Shown here: in pieces, positions 53,261-63,708 of the stretch | Layout of the letters: each line of letters opens with the position of its first letter | Position numbering within the stretch: the first letter of the stretch is position 1 | Origin: Eubacterium sp. MSJ-21 | GTDB lineage: Bacteria > Bacillota > Clostridia > Lachnospirales > Lachnospiraceae | Assembly (NCBI RefSeq): GCF_018918185.1 | Contig: NZ_JAHLPZ010000005.1 | Coordinates: forward strand, 167,642-231,641 | Reading direction: 5' to 3' | Length of the DNA stretch: 64,000 nucleotides | Translations under genes and position numbers: made by a program | Notes under the pieces: generated by a model | What the model saw: the letters and a program-made list of their open reading frames with translations, nothing else | Told to the model about the DNA's origin: nothing | Databases searched by the model: none

Positions 53261-55562
53261 ATACATCTTTTCGTTTGTTTTTCTTGTGTTCATACAGCGA
53301 TTCATCTGCCTGATGCAGGACATCCTCGATGTTCAGTGTCGGATTGCAGATGAAGGTAGAAACACCTACACTAATATCAACATAATATGGCTTTTCGTTC
53401 GTTTCATTGAGATGTTCGGAGAGCATTTTTATTTTGTCACATAAATCATCCGGTGTGTGTGGATCATCTAAGAAGCAGAATGCTACAAATTCATCCCCGC
53501 CGATACGTCCGATGACATCATCTGCTTCAAAGCTCTGCTGCAGGATCTGTGCGATGCTTTTGATTGCATAATCACCATTTTTATGTCCGAAGCGGTCATT
53601 GACCTGCTTTAAATTATCCATATCGGCAAATAACAGCATGGCTGGTTTTCCTTCGTTGTAGGAGGAATTGACAAGGCGTTGTACACTGTCTAAGAATCCA
53701 CGTCGGTTGTTGATGCCGGTTAGTCCGTCTGTAATTGACAGTTTATTTAACAGTTTGTTTTTCTCACTCAGTTCAGATGCAGAACTGGCAAGCTTGCTCT
53801 GGGTTAGGAGCTGCTGTTTCATCAGAGAAATAAAGTTCAATGAAGTTGCAAGCTGTAGACTGTTCGGGTAGATATTCTGGAAGTGCTCAATGCCTATTTC
53901 ACCAACGAACAATCCGTATTGGATATTGTTTGTAAACAGTGGAGTAATCACAAGCGTACGCCGACGGTCGTATGATGTGTACTGGTTGAAGAAGACCTTG
54001 TCTGAAGAGATCAATCGGTCGTCGCCACTTAAATATACAGTTTTTCCGTTATTGTTACATGCCTGTAAATAAAGGTTCTTTGGAATCTTCCAAGATCCGT
54101 CGGGCATCAACATAACCGGCTCCTCGTAGATATACATATAGGAGCTTAAGAAATGTGCATCCTGTAATTTATCCATAATGAGACGGAAACAGGATTCTTC
54201 GTCGTCACTGTAGGTCAGAGTGTCTCTTGTAATATACATGGACGACCAGACAGTCTTTTTGTGGTCGTGGATGGTGTTATATAAGGAACTTGATGATTTG
54301 GCCAGCATATCAGAATAAATCAAGTTAAATAACCACATAATCCTGCATCGGTTACTGCCGTCCGTGAGAGAACAGAGTAACTGGTTTAACTCGCGGATTG
54401 CATGGGTAAGCTTGTCATTGCTGAAATACAGATCCACAAAATCTGTATTGATCAAATCCAGCAGGCTTCCGGTAATTGCGGTAACATCAAATGCCATGGA
54501 ACCATCTGCAACCGGCTTTAAGATGAGCTCCAGAGGTTCTGAGAACCGTTTGATCAGTTCCTCGTAGTAGAAGTTGTCCTTGTAATCGCCGAAGAGGTAA
54601 TTTAAAACATAGCTTTTGGCCTTGTTCAGGTCATTGACGGCAAAAACCGATGCCAGTTCTTTTGCTTTGTTTAATTTATAATTGCCACAGCCACAGGAAG
54701 AACGGACAATCAGACTGGAACTTAAAATGCTTGTACTGGTACTGCCGTGGTCAAGTAGATTCAATACTTCGTATACGGCGTGGTATCCCATATCAATGAT
54801 ATGGTTATGTACTGTTGTGAGTGGCGGATCTAACACAAGAGCCGCTGGCGCATCATCATAACCGGTTACAAGGATATCCTTGCCGATTTCCAATCCTCTT
54901 GCCTTAATAGCGTTGTAACCGCCGATTGCCATTGAATCGTTTGCGAAGACGATTGCTTCCAGATCCGGGTTTGCGTCCAGTAGATTATTGACGATGTCCT
55001 CCGTAAACTCTGAGAAATTTCCATATACAATACGGTCTTCATCTACCGGGATGTTGTGATCCATCAAAACCTGACAGTAGGTATCCAGACGTTCTTTTGC
55101 GTCTGCATTTTCTCTTCTTCCGCTGACAAAGCCGATTTTTGTCTTATGATGTTCGGTAATCAGATGCTCAATTGCCTGCCGCATGCCGGTACGACCTTCC
55201 GTATACAGATATGGATAACCCGGAACTTCTATCTCAATTGTGAGGATTGGAATATCGAAATTCTTTAAAAATGCAATCATATCACTTTCGGATAGAAAAC
55301 TTCCAATTGAGCCGATCGAAACGATCAGGGCATCCAGCGTATGCCTGGATGCATAATAAAAAATAGAATTATACTGGTAGTCAAACCGTGCATTCTTCGG
55401 GTCGTTATATGATGCGTTCATATACATGCCCGGAAAGACAATCAGATTGACATCAAGTTCCTTTGCTGCGTAATCGACACCTTTACAAACCTCGTAAGCG
55501 TAGTCGTTATCCAGATGGCAGGTGAAAAAACCGATGTTTAACCGTTTACTGCTTTTTTCCAT
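53247..55562 (-). CDS. Diguanylate cyclase with LacI-type sugar-binding sensor domain
   Basis: A 771-residue cytosolic signalling protein. Residues 1-300 are a LacI/periplasmic-binding-protein fold (LNIGFFTCHLDNDYAYEV, VFANDSMAIGGYNAIKARGL, ILVTGYDDAPAALVLDPPLTTV) with neither a signal peptide nor the N-terminal helix-turn-helix of LacI. A middle region of unknown fold (about 310-600) follows, then a GGDEF domain with SITDGLTGINNRRGF and an intact GGDEF at 688-692, so it should make cyclic di-GMP. GGGGGT precedes ATG 55562; the upstream in-frame start at 55667 adds a non-homologous hydrophobic stretch. Confidence 0.87.
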   Translation of the reverse strand: MEKSSKRLNIGFFTCHLDNDYAYEVCKGVDYAAKELDVNLIVFPGMYMNASYNDPKNARFDYQYNSIFYYASRHTLDALIVSIGSIGSFLSESDMIAFLKNFDIPILTIEIEVPGYPYLYTEGRTGMRQAIEHLITEHHKTKIGFVSGRRENADAKERLDTYCQVLMDHNIPVDEDRIVYGNFSEFTEDIVNNLLDANPDLEAIVFANDSMAIGGYNAIKARGLEIGKDILVTGYDDAPAALVLDPPLTTVHNHIIDMGYHAVYEVLNLLDHGSTSTSILSSSLIVRSSCGCGNYKLNKAKELASVFAVNDLNKAKSYVLNYLFGDYKDNFYYEELIKRFSEPLELILKPVADGSMAFDVTAITGSLLDLINTDFVDLYFSNDKLTHAIRELNQLLCSLTDGSNRCRIMWLFNLIYSDMLAKSSSSLYNTIHDHKKTVWSSMYITRDTLTYSDDEESCFRLIMDKLQDAHFLSSYMYIYEEPVMLMPDGSWKIPKNLYLQACNNNGKTVYLSGDDRLISSDKVFFNQYTSYDRRRTLVITPLFTNNIQYGLFVGEIGIEHFQNIYPNSLQLATSLNFISLMKQQLLTQSKLASSASELSEKNKLLNKLSITDGLTGINNRRGFLDSVQRLVNSSYNEGKPAMLLFADMDNLKQVNDRFGHKNGDYAIKSIAQILQQSFEADDVIGRIGGDEFVAFCFLDDPHTPDDLCDKIKMLSEHLNETNEKPYYVDISVGVSTFICNPTLNIEDVLHQADESLYEHKKNKRKDVLKPV

Positions 55563-55708
55563 AATAATATACCCCCGAAAGTCTTTATCGCGGCACAGAC
55601 CCCGTGCACAAAGACCTGATAATAAAATAGTAACACCCATATATAAAGGTAGCATATATGCGACCAAAATTCAATAAAATCCGACATAAAAAATACACAT
55701 TTTCAAGG

Positions 55709-55737
55709 TTTACAAACTGTTCTATATCGACTATAAT
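55709..55737 (+). promoter_or_regulatory. purM operon promoter
   Basis: TTTACA (55709-55714), 17-base spacer, TATAAT (55732-55737). No purine riboswitch core was seen in the short leader. Confidence 0.6.
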
Positions 55738-55788
55738 TATTTGGTATGAAAAGAAGACAGGGTTCGCCCGAAACAGGAGGATAAGATT

Positions 55789-56814
55789 ATGGATTACAAA
55801 AAAGCTGGCGTTGATATCGAGGCAGGATACAAGTCTGTGGAATTGATGAAAGAGCATATCAGGAAGACAATGCGAAAAGAGGTATTGACCAACATTGGAG
55901 GATTTTCCGGCGCATTTTCATTAAGCACGATCAAGGATATGGAAGAACCTGTTTTATTATCCGGAACAGACGGCTGTGGAACGAAAGTGAAGCTTGCGAT
56001 GGTGATGGATAAGCATGACACGATCGGTATTGATGCAGTTGCAATGTGTGTCAATGATATTGCCTGTGCAGGTGGAGAGCCATTGTTCTTCCTTGACTAT
56101 ATTGCATGTGGAAAGAACTATCCGGAGAAGATCGCAACGATCGTGAGTGGTGTCGCAGAAGGCTGTGTACAGTCAGATGCTGCATTGATCGGTGGAGAGA
56201 CAGCAGAGCATCCGGGACTGATGCAGGAAGATGAGTATGATCTTGCAGGATTTGCGGTTGGTGTCTGCGATAAGAAGGATATGATTACAGGACAGAATAT
56301 CAAGCCGGGAGATGCATTGATTGGTATTGCATCGACAGGTGTACACAGCAACGGATTCTCCCTTGTGCGTAAAGTATTTGACATGACGAAGGAAAGCCTT
56401 TCTACCTATTATGATGAGCTTGGAACAACTCTTGGGGAGGCGCTTCTTGCACCGACAAGAATCTATGTAAAGGCACTTCGCAGTGTGAAGGAAGCCGGCG
56501 TGACGATCAAGGGCTGCAGCCATATCACAGGTGGAGGATTCTATGAGAATATTCCACGTATGCTGCCAGAAGGAATTGTGGCAAGTGTAAAGAAGGACAG
56601 CTATGAGATACCGGCAATCTTCAAGCTTCTTGCAAAGACTGGCGATATTGAAGAGAAGATGATGTATAACACATATAATATGGGTATCGGTATGGTACTT
56701 GCCGTAGATGCTGCCGATGTAGATAAGACACTTGCTGCCTTGGAGAAGACTGGAGATAAGGCATGGGTGATCGGTGAGACAAAGGCAGGAGAAAAAGGAG
56801 TCGAATTATGCTAA
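55789..56814 (+). CDS. purM: Phosphoribosylformylglycinamidine cyclo-ligase
   Basis: A 341-residue AIR synthetase, the fifth step of purine synthesis. YKKAGVDIEAGYKSVELM, VLLSGTDGCGTKVKLAM, IGIDAVAMCVNDIACAGGEPLFFLDYIA and LIGGETAEHPGL are typical. AGGAGG precedes ATG. It overlaps purN by seven bases. Confidence 0.96.
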   Translation: MDYKKAGVDIEAGYKSVELMKEHIRKTMRKEVLTNIGGFSGAFSLSTIKDMEEPVLLSGTDGCGTKVKLAMVMDKHDTIGIDAVAMCVNDIACAGGEPLFFLDYIACGKNYPEKIATIVSGVAEGCVQSDAALIGGETAEHPGLMQEDEYDLAGFAVGVCDKKDMITGQNIKPGDALIGIASTGVHSNGFSLVRKVFDMTKESLSTYYDELGTTLGEALLAPTRIYVKALRSVKEAGVTIKGCSHITGGGFYENIPRMLPEGIVASVKKDSYEIPAIFKLLAKTGDIEEKMMYNTYNMGIGMVLAVDAADVDKTLAALEKTGDKAWVIGETKAGEKGVELC

Positions 56815-57401
56815 GAGTTGTCGTGTGCGTGTCCGGTGGTGGAACGAATCTGCAGGCAATCATTGATGCTGTGGCAGATAGTACGATCACGAATACAGAG
56901 CTGGTCGGTGTGATCAGCAACAATTATGGCGTGCGCGCATTGGAACGTGCAGAGAAAGCAGGTATTGATGCAAAGGTTGTATCCCCGAAGGATTACGAGA
57001 CCCGTGCTGCATTTAATGAAGGCTTGCTTGATACGATCCGTGCCTATCAGCCGGATCTGATCGTACTTGCGGGATTCCTTGTTGTGATTCCGGAAGCTAT
57101 GATCGAGGAATATGAGAATAAGATTATCAACATTCACCCATCCCTGATTCCGTCGTTCTGTGGAACCGGATATTATGGTCTGAAGGTGCATGAGGCAGCG
57201 CTTGCCCGTGGTGTCAAGCTGACCGGTGCTACGGTGCATTATGTGGATAAGGGAACCGATACAGGACCGATTCTTCTGCAGAAGGCGGTGGAAGTAAAAG
57301 CGGGAGATACACCGGAGATTTTACAGAGACGTGTGATGGAAGAGGCAGAATGGAAATTACTTCCGGCAGCCATCAATATGATTGCAAATGGTGAAGCATA
57401 G
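56808..57401 (+). CDS. purN: Phosphoribosylglycinamide formyltransferase
   Basis: A 197-residue folate-dependent formyltransferase, third step of purine synthesis. VVVCVSGGGTNLQAIIDAV binds the phosphate, and the catalytic Asn-His-Asp are in IINIHPSLIPSF and the later DKGTDTGPIL. ATG 56808 overlaps the end of purM; purD follows 27 bases on. Confidence 0.95.
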   Translation: MLRVVVCVSGGGTNLQAIIDAVADSTITNTELVGVISNNYGVRALERAEKAGIDAKVVSPKDYETRAAFNEGLLDTIRAYQPDLIVLAGFLVVIPEAMIEEYENKIINIHPSLIPSFCGTGYYGLKVHEAALARGVKLTGATVHYVDKGTDTGPILLQKAVEVKAGDTPEILQRRVMEEAEWKLLPAAINMIANGEA

Positions 57402-57428
57402 GAATCGAACCGAATAAAGGAGGAAATC

Positions 57429-58700
57429 ATGAAAGTACTTATCGTAGGTGGCGGTGGCAGAGAGCATGCCATTGCATGGAAGTGTAGTCAGAGCAAACGT
57501 GTGACAGAGCTTTATGCAGCTCCTGGAAATGCAGGTATTGCACAGCTTGCAACCTGTGTAGATATATCGGTAATGGATGCAGAGAAACTCGTTGCATTCG
57601 CAAAGGAAAAAGAAATTGATCTTGCAATTGTCGGACCGGATGATCCGCTTGTTGCCGGTGTTGCGGACGCATTTATGGATGCAGGCATCCGTGTGTTTGG
57701 CCCAAGAGCCAATGCCGCAATTATCGAAGGTTCAAAAGCATTTTCCAAGGATCTGATGAAAAAATACGGAATTCCGTCTGCAGCCTATGAGACATTTGAC
57801 AATGCAGATGCGGCACTTGCATATCTGGAAACAGCGAAGATGCCAATCGTACTGAAGGCGGATGGTCTTGCACTTGGTAAAGGAGTATTGATCTGTAACA
57901 CTCTCGAAGAGGCGAAGGAAGGCGTCAAGACATTGATGCTCGACAAGCAGTTTGGTTCAGCCGGTGATAAGATCGTCATTGAGGAGTTCATGACAGGACG
58001 TGAAGTATCCGTGCTTTGCTTCTGCGATGGAACACATATTAAGCCGATGGCTTCTGCACAGGATCATAAGCGTGCAAAGGATGGAGATCAGGGACTTAAC
58101 ACTGGTGGTATGGGAACATTTTCGCCAAGCCCGTTCTATACAGATGATGTAGACAAATTCTGCAAGGAGCATGTCTACCAGAAGACGATGGATGCGATGA
58201 AGGCAGAGGGCAGAGATTTCACAGGAATCTTATTCTGTGGTCTGATGCTGACACCGGATGGACCACGTGTGTTGGAATACAATGCGAGATTTGGTGATCC
58301 GGAGGCTCAGGTTGTACTTCCTCGTATGAAGAACGATATTATCGATGTAATGGAGGCTTGTATTGATGGCAGGCTTGATGAGGTTGAGTTGGAGTTTGAC
58401 GAGCAGGCAGCAGTCTGTGTCGTTCTGGCATCAGATGGATATCCGGAGCATTATGATAAGGGATTTGTGATTGAAGGTCTGGATACATTTAAGGATAAAG
58501 ACGGATACTATGTATTCCATGCAGGAACGAAGCAGACCGATAAAGGAATTGTAACAAACGGTGGCCGTGTATTAGGTGTGACAGCGAAGGGTAAGACATT
58601 GGTAGAGGCACGTGCGAACGCATACAAAGCAACTGAATGGATTCAGTTTGCAAACAAATATATGCGACATGATATTGGTAAGGCCATCGATGAACAGTAA
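57429..58700 (+). CDS. purD: Phosphoribosylamine-glycine ligase
   Basis: A 423-residue ATP-grasp enzyme, second step of purine synthesis. VLIVGGGGREHAIAWK, LAIVGPDDPLVAGVAD, LKADGLALGKGV, TGREVSVLCFCDG and RVLEYNARFGDPEAQVVLP are conserved. AAAGGAGG precedes ATG. purH and purF are not in the window. Confidence 0.96.
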   Translation: MKVLIVGGGGREHAIAWKCSQSKRVTELYAAPGNAGIAQLATCVDISVMDAEKLVAFAKEKEIDLAIVGPDDPLVAGVADAFMDAGIRVFGPRANAAIIEGSKAFSKDLMKKYGIPSAAYETFDNADAALAYLETAKMPIVLKADGLALGKGVLICNTLEEAKEGVKTLMLDKQFGSAGDKIVIEEFMTGREVSVLCFCDGTHIKPMASAQDHKRAKDGDQGLNTGGMGTFSPSPFYTDDVDKFCKEHVYQKTMDAMKAEGRDFTGILFCGLMLTPDGPRVLEYNARFGDPEAQVVLPRMKNDIIDVMEACIDGRLDEVELEFDEQAAVCVVLASDGYPEHYDKGFVIEGLDTFKDKDGYYVFHAGTKQTDKGIVTNGGRVLGVTAKGKTLVEARANAYKATEWIQFANKYMRHDIGKAIDEQ

Positions 58701-58718
58701 TCAGGAAGAAGGAATTTT

Positions 58719-59120
58719 ATGTTCATTGAACTTGATTTTAACAGCAACGAGGCAATTTATATGCAGTTGCGGAATCAGATCATACTGGGAATTGCACAGG
58801 ATAAAATCAAGAATGGTGAGTCATTGCCGTCTGTTCGGCAATTGGCGGAAGATATCGGTGTGAATATGCACACAGTGAACAAAGCATATGCATTACTTCG
58901 AAATGACGGATATCTGAAGCTTGACCGTAGAAAAGGTGCTGTTGTCTGCGTGACGGTAGAGTCACGCAAGGAGCAGCTTGAAAAGGTCAATCTGGATATG
59001 CAGATGCTGGTTGCGGAGGCAATATGCAAAGATATCAGTCTTGCTGAAATGCACCAGATTATAACGGATATGTATAAAGAATTTGGCGACATTGCACATG
59101 GAGGTAATAAGGAAACATGA
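58719..59120 (+). CDS. GntR-family regulator (YtrA type)
   Basis: A 133-residue regulator with a GntR winged helix (IYMQLRNQIILGIAQDKIKNG; SLPSVRQLAEDIGVNMHTVNKAYALLRNDGYL) and a short helical tail, the YtrA subfamily, which lacks a big ligand domain. It starts 18 bases after purD and overlaps clpC by four bases. The tight coupling suggests that it regulates this operon, taking the place that CtsR has elsewhere; this is inference. Confidence 0.85.
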   Translation: MFIELDFNSNEAIYMQLRNQIILGIAQDKIKNGESLPSVRQLAEDIGVNMHTVNKAYALLRNDGYLKLDRRKGAVVCVTVESRKEQLEKVNLDMQMLVAEAICKDISLAEMHQIITDMYKEFGDIAHGGNKET

Positions 59121-61552
59121 GACTGGAATATACAGAGCAGGCACAGGAAGTGCTTGCTGTCATGGAGGAGACTGCCCATCGCATGAAGTTTGGCTATATC
59201 GGTACGGAGCATCTGCTCTATGGTATGCTGAGCTGTCCGTGGGTGACTGCGTGGAAGATTCTCGCAGAAAATGGGGCAGACGAATCCTTTGTTTTGAAAT
59301 ATCTGGAACAAAACAGTGGAACGAAGAAGATAAATGTACTTGTGTATTCGGACAAGCTGAATACACTGTTGGAGCAGGCAGAAAAGGAAGCAGACAGGCT
59401 GCGTAACGAGAAGATCGGTACGGAGCATATTTTGCTTGCAATTTTAAAATCGGAAGATACACTTGCGATCAAGCTTTTGAATTCGATGGCTGTCAATTTA
59501 AAGAAAACCTTTGTGGACACATTAGTGGCACTTGGCATGGATATGGCACAGGCAAAACGGGAGCTTGGTGCATTGAGCAACCCAAAGAACAAGAAGAAAT
59601 CTTCATATCCGACGCTGGAACAATACAGCCGTGATCTGACAGAGGCTGCGCGCGAAGACCGGTTAGATCCAGTTGTTGGCAGAAATGCAGAAGTAGAACG
59701 TGTGATGCAGATTCTGTGTCGCCGTATGAAGAACAATCCATGTCTGGTTGGAGAACCGGGTGTTGGTAAGACCGCAGTCGTGGAGGGACTGGCACAGATG
59801 ATCGCATCTGGTACGGTGCCGGAGATTCTGGCAGACAAGCGTATTTTGAGTCTGGATCTGTCAGGTATGGTGGCCGGTTCAAAATATCGTGGAGAGTTCG
59901 AGGAACGTATCAAACGTGTGATTGCCGAGGTGCGCGCGGCAGGTAATGTGATTCTGTTTGTAGATGAGCTGCATACCCTGATCGGCGCAGGTGGTGCAGA
60001 GGGTGCTATGGATGCATCCAATATTCTGAAGCCGGCATTGTCCCGTGGCGAAGTGCAGATGATTGGTGCGACAACACGGACGGAATACCGGAAGTATATC
60101 GAGAAGGATGCGGCGTTAGAACGACGGTTTCAGCCGGTATATGTGGAAGAACCGACGCGCGAGGAGACGATTGCCATCTTACAGGGCCTGCGGAGCAAGT
60201 ACGAGGAACATCATGGCGTAACCATCTCGGATGATGCGTTGGAAGTGGCAACAGATTATGCAATCCGCTATATCAATGACCGATTTCTGCCGGATAAAGC
60301 CATCGATTTGATCGATGAGGCAGCTTCGAGAAAGAAGCTTGGTATCTTTGCAGGAAATAAGACGGCAAAGAAGGCAGAGGAAGCGCGCCATAATCTGGAA
60401 GAAGCACTGGAGGCTGCGCTTGCAGAGGGCGATATCGAAGCGGCACAGGCATTGAAGAAGGATCTGGATAAGACAGATAAAAAAATTGAAAAGACGAAAC
60501 ATAACATGCGCGAAAAGGAGCAGGGGCAGATGCTTGTGACAGAAGATGATGTCGCGGATGTTGTTTCTGTATGGACAAAAATTCCGGTCAGCAAGATTAC
60601 TCAGACGGAGTCGCAGCGGTTGCTGAAGCTGGAAGAGATTCTGCATAAGCGTGTGGTGGGACAGAATGAGGCGGTCGAAACCGTGGCAAAGGCAATCCGC
60701 CGCGGCAGAGTCGGCTTGAAGGACCCAAAGCGTCCGATTGGATCATTTTTATTCCTTGGACCAACTGGTGTTGGTAAGACTGAGCTTTCCAAGGCACTTG
60801 CGGAAGCAATGTTTGGCAATGAAAATTCCATTATCCGTGTAGATATGTCTGAATATATGGAGAAACACAGTGTATCGAAGATGATTGGTTCACCTCCGGG
60901 GTATGTCGGCTTTGAGGAGGGAGGACAACTTTCGGAACAGGTGCGCAAAAATCCATATTCAGTAGTCCTGTTTGACGAGATTGAGAAGGCACATCCGGAC
61001 GTATTTAATGTGCTGCTACAGGTACTTGATGATGGACGTATCACGGATTCCCAGGGTAGAACGGTGGATTTCAAAAATACAATCATCATTATGACAAGCA
61101 ATGCTGGTGCACAGCGGATTGTTGATCCGAAGAAACTGGGATTTTCAAATGTGGAGAATGCGGAATCAGAACATAAAGATATGAAGAATAATGTTATGGA
61201 AGAGGTAAAACGGATGTTTAAACCGGAATTCCTAAACCGTATTGATGACATTATTGTATTCCGTGCGCTCTCGAAAGAGGATGTCAAGGGCATTGCTGCG
61301 CTTATGCTGAAGGAACTGAAGAACCGTCTGGCAAAACAGATGGATATTACACTTACCTATGGTGATACAGTGAAGAACTTCATTTTTGAAAAAGGCTATG
61401 ACAAGAAATATGGTGCCAGACCATTGAAACGTGCAATCCAGAATTATATCGAGGATGCTCTTGCGGAGGAGATTCTGTCCGGGAAGCTTCAGGCATCCGA
61501 CAAGGTGGGCATGTCCGTGTCAGATGGGAAGGTTGTGTTCACAAAAAAATAA
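59117..61552 (+). CDS. clpC: ATP-dependent Clp protease ATPase ClpC
   Basis: An 811-residue AAA+ unfoldase working with ClpP. Two N-terminal Clp repeats ([28 protein letters not shown] and [11 protein letters not shown]), AAA1 with [14 protein letters not shown] and [13 protein letters not shown], a short middle domain with coiled coil ([17 protein letters not shown]), AAA2 with [20 protein letters not shown] and the C-terminal D2-small domain. The usual mcsA/mcsB/ctsR partners are absent; instead a GntR regulator precedes it by ATGA overlap. radA lies downstream as usual. Confidence 0.94.
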   Translation: MRLEYTEQAQEVLAVMEETAHRMKFGYIGTEHLLYGMLSCPWVTAWKILAENGADESFVLKYLEQNSGTKKINVLVYSDKLNTLLEQAEKEADRLRNEKIGTEHILLAILKSEDTLAIKLLNSMAVNLKKTFVDTLVALGMDMAQAKRELGALSNPKNKKKSSYPTLEQYSRDLTEAAREDRLDPVVGRNAEVERVMQILCRRMKNNPCLVGEPGVGKTAVVEGLAQMIASGTVPEILADKRILSLDLSGMVAGSKYRGEFEERIKRVIAEVRAAGNVILFVDELHTLIGAGGAEGAMDASNILKPALSRGEVQMIGATTRTEYRKYIEKDAALERRFQPVYVEEPTREETIAILQGLRSKYEEHHGVTISDDALEVATDYAIRYINDRFLPDKAIDLIDEAASRKKLGIFAGNKTAKKAEEARHNLEEALEAALAEGDIEAAQALKKDLDKTDKKIEKTKHNMREKEQGQMLVTEDDVADVVSVWTKIPVSKITQTESQRLLKLEEILHKRVVGQNEAVETVAKAIRRGRVGLKDPKRPIGSFLFLGPTGVGKTELSKALAEAMFGNENSIIRVDMSEYMEKHSVSKMIGSPPGYVGFEEGGQLSEQVRKNPYSVVLFDEIEKAHPDVFNVLLQVLDDGRITDSQGRTVDFKNTIIIMTSNAGAQRIVDPKKLGFSNVENAESEHKDMKNNVMEEVKRMFKPEFLNRIDDIIVFRALSKEDVKGIAALMLKELKNRLAKQMDITLTYGDTVKNFIFEKGYDKKYGARPLKRAIQNYIEDALAEEILSGKLQASDKVGMSVSDGKVVFTKK

Positions 61553-61683
61553 TAAATTTGTACAAAATTCACGTAAGAATTTGTAGAAATTTATGTAAAA
61601 TTGTTGTATAATGAAAAAGAATTAAGCAAGAACGAAAAGATTCGAGATACGAAATTATAAAATACAATACGGAGGAACAGAAT

Positions 61684-62097
61684 ATGGCAGTGATTGATGA
61701 ACTGATCCGCGAAGAAGAGACAGGAGCTTTAAGCTTTGGTAACTTTGCGTTAGCAACAAAAACAAAGAAAGACGGCTTCCAGTATCAGGGCGATAGCTAT
61801 AAGATCAAGACTTTCCGTGAGATTACGAAGCTGGAAAGAAACGGAATGTTTGTTTACGAATCCGTACCTGGTACTGTTGTACATGATTTCCGTGCGACAG
61901 ATAAGGCAGTGAATTTTGTGGTAGAAGGTGAAGAGGATTCCCAGATTACGCTGGAGTTAGAGGCTGAGAAAGAATACAAGATTCATATTGACAAGGTATA
62001 TGTTGGAAAGATGAAGACAAACCTTGGTGGCAAGCTGAATCTGAGTGTAGAGCTGGAACCATCTAAACTGGTAGATATTCTTGTAGAGAAAATCTAA
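61684..62097 (+). CDS. Conserved Lachnospiraceae protein (sometimes labelled endosialidase)
   Basis: A 137-residue, mostly beta-rich protein beginning AVIDELIREEETGALSFGN, with LERNGMFVYESVPGT and a C-terminal LGGKLNLSVELEP. It is a very common small protein in this family; database labels such as endosialidase have no visible catalytic basis here. ATG 61684 follows CGGAGGAAC, and a terminator ends the gene. TATAAT at 61607-61612 is a possible -10 box; no good -35 is seen. Confidence 0.75.
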   Translation: MAVIDELIREEETGALSFGNFALATKTKKDGFQYQGDSYKIKTFREITKLERNGMFVYESVPGTVVHDFRATDKAVNFVVEGEEDSQITLELEAEKEYKIHIDKVYVGKMKTNLGGKLNLSVELEPSKLVDILVEKI

Positions 62098-62111
62098 TTT
62101 AACGAAATGAC

Positions 62112-62158
62112 AGAGCTGTCGCACCGGACATGATATGTCTGGTATGGCAGCTCTTTTG
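62112..62158 (+). terminator. Terminator before radA
   Basis: AGAGCTG (62112-62118) pairs with CAGCTCT (62148-62154) and inside it ACCGGACAT (62123-62131) pairs with ATGTCTGGT (62135-62143); TTTT follows. Confidence 0.8.
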
Positions 62159-62176
62159 TTGTATAAGGAGAAATCA

Positions 62177-63535
62177 ATGGCAGCGAAGGAAAAACAGATA
62201 TTTTTTTGTAAAGAATGTGGATATGAATCCGTAAAATGGCAGGGACAGTGTCCTGGATGCCGTGCATGGAATACATTTGTGGAAGAAAAGGTGAAGGTTG
62301 GTGCCAAAGGAGCGGTGAAGCAACCGAAGGATGCGGTCAGCCCTATGGGGATTTTGCAAGTGACAACGGCAGAGGAAAGTCGTGTGCAGACCGGGATGCG
62401 GGAATTAGACCGCGTGCTCGGTGGTGGTATTGTCAAAGGCTCTCTGGTACTTGTCGGTGGTGATCCCGGAATCGGAAAATCAACCATCCTTTTACAGATG
62501 TGCCGAAATCTGGTGCATCAGAATGTAAATGTGCTCTATGTATCAGGAGAGGAATCTTTGTCACAGATCAAGATGCGTGCGGAAAGAATCGGCGTATTTG
62601 AGAAGGACATGCTTCTTCTGTGTGACAATGATATGGATAATATCGAACGCATAATTACCAAAAGTAATGCGAGCGTGGTGATTATTGACTCTATACAGAC
62701 GATGGTAGTAGAAGAAGTTGGTACTGCACCTGGTACGGTGACGCAGGTACGGGAAGTGACGGCACGGTTGATGCAGGTGGCAAAGCAGTATGGGATAGCC
62801 ATCTTTATTGTTGGACATGTAACAAAAGAGGGAAATGTGGCGGGACCGCGCACACTGGAACACATGGTAGATTCCGTTCTGTATTTTGAGGGGGACAGGA
62901 ATCATGGGTTCCGTATTCTGCGTGGCGTGAAAAACCGATTTGGCTCCACAAACGAGATTGGCGTATTTACCATGACGGAAAAAGGATTGGAAGAGGTTGA
63001 CAATCCATCACAGGCGCTTTTGAATGGACGTCCCCAGAATGTATCCGGATCGGTTGTCGTATCTTCTTTAGAAGGAACCCGTCCGATCTTAGTGGAATTG
63101 CAGGCACTTGTCTGTCAGACGAATTTTAATATGCCGCGGCGGACGTCGGTAGGAATTGATTATAACCGTGTAAACCTGATTTTAGCGGTCATGGAAAAAC
63201 GTGTAGGCATGAACTTGTGGGGGTATGATGCGTATGTGAATATTGCCGGAGGCATGAAGGTAAATGATACAGCGGTAGATCTAGGTGTTGCGTTTGCGAT
63301 TGCGTCCAGCATGAATAATAAAGTAGTGCCGAGTGATACTATGATTATCGGGGAAATAGGACTTGCAGGAGAGATCCGTGGTGTTACAAATGTCCTGCAA
63401 CGAGTGAAGGAAGCCGACAAGATGGGATTTGCAACGTGTATTATCCCAAAGTCGAATTATGATAAGGCAATGGATAAGCTGAATGTAAAAATCCTGTGTG
63501 TATCGACTCTGGTGGAGGCACTTTCGCTGCTGTGA
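62177..63535 (+). CDS. radA: DNA repair protein RadA (Sms)
   Basis: A 452-residue DnaB-like helicase/recombination factor. The N-terminal zinc finger (FFCKECGYESVKWQGQCPGC), the RecA-type Walker A GGDPGIGKST, the RadA-specific KNRFG in GVKNRFGSTNEIGVF and a C-terminal Lon-like domain (MKVNDTAVDLGVAFAIASS) are all present. ATG 62177 is fixed by AAGGAG. It lies just upstream of an rRNA operon. Confidence 0.95.
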   Translation: MAAKEKQIFFCKECGYESVKWQGQCPGCRAWNTFVEEKVKVGAKGAVKQPKDAVSPMGILQVTTAEESRVQTGMRELDRVLGGGIVKGSLVLVGGDPGIGKSTILLQMCRNLVHQNVNVLYVSGEESLSQIKMRAERIGVFEKDMLLLCDNDMDNIERIITKSNASVVIIDSIQTMVVEEVGTAPGTVTQVREVTARLMQVAKQYGIAIFIVGHVTKEGNVAGPRTLEHMVDSVLYFEGDRNHGFRILRGVKNRFGSTNEIGVFTMTEKGLEEVDNPSQALLNGRPQNVSGSVVVSSLEGTRPILVELQALVCQTNFNMPRRTSVGIDYNRVNLILAVMEKRVGMNLWGYDAYVNIAGGMKVNDTAVDLGVAFAIASSMNNKVVPSDTMIIGEIGLAGEIRGVTNVLQRVKEADKMGFATCIIPKSNYDKAMDKLNVKILCVSTLVEALSLL

Positions 63536-63600
63536 TATATGCTTTGAAAAGGACACCTGGAAGCGACTTGAAAAAAATTGAAAAAATTTCAAATTAGCTG

Positions 63601-63629
63601 TTGACTTTCTAAAAATGAAGTGATATTAT
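63601..63629 (+). promoter_or_regulatory. rRNA promoter P1
   Basis: TTGACT (63601-63606), 17-base spacer, TATTAT (63624-63629), followed by AAGCAAGCTGTCGCTGA. Upstream is an A/T tract resembling an UP element. Confidence 0.8.
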
Positions 63630-63708
63630 AAGCAAGCTGTCGCTGATGCGACGGCAAAAAACACCATTCGATATCACGTTTTGAAAATCAAAAAGTTGAA
63701 AAAACTTC

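Noticed and set aside
55563..55788. Purine riboswitch or PurR box upstream of purM
   Set aside because: No purine aptamer core and no clear GAACNNTTCG-type PurBox was found.
59218..60021. 267-residue minus-strand open frame inside clpC
   Set aside because: Ser/Arg/Pro-rich shadow of the AAA1 domain; clpC is intact on the other strand.
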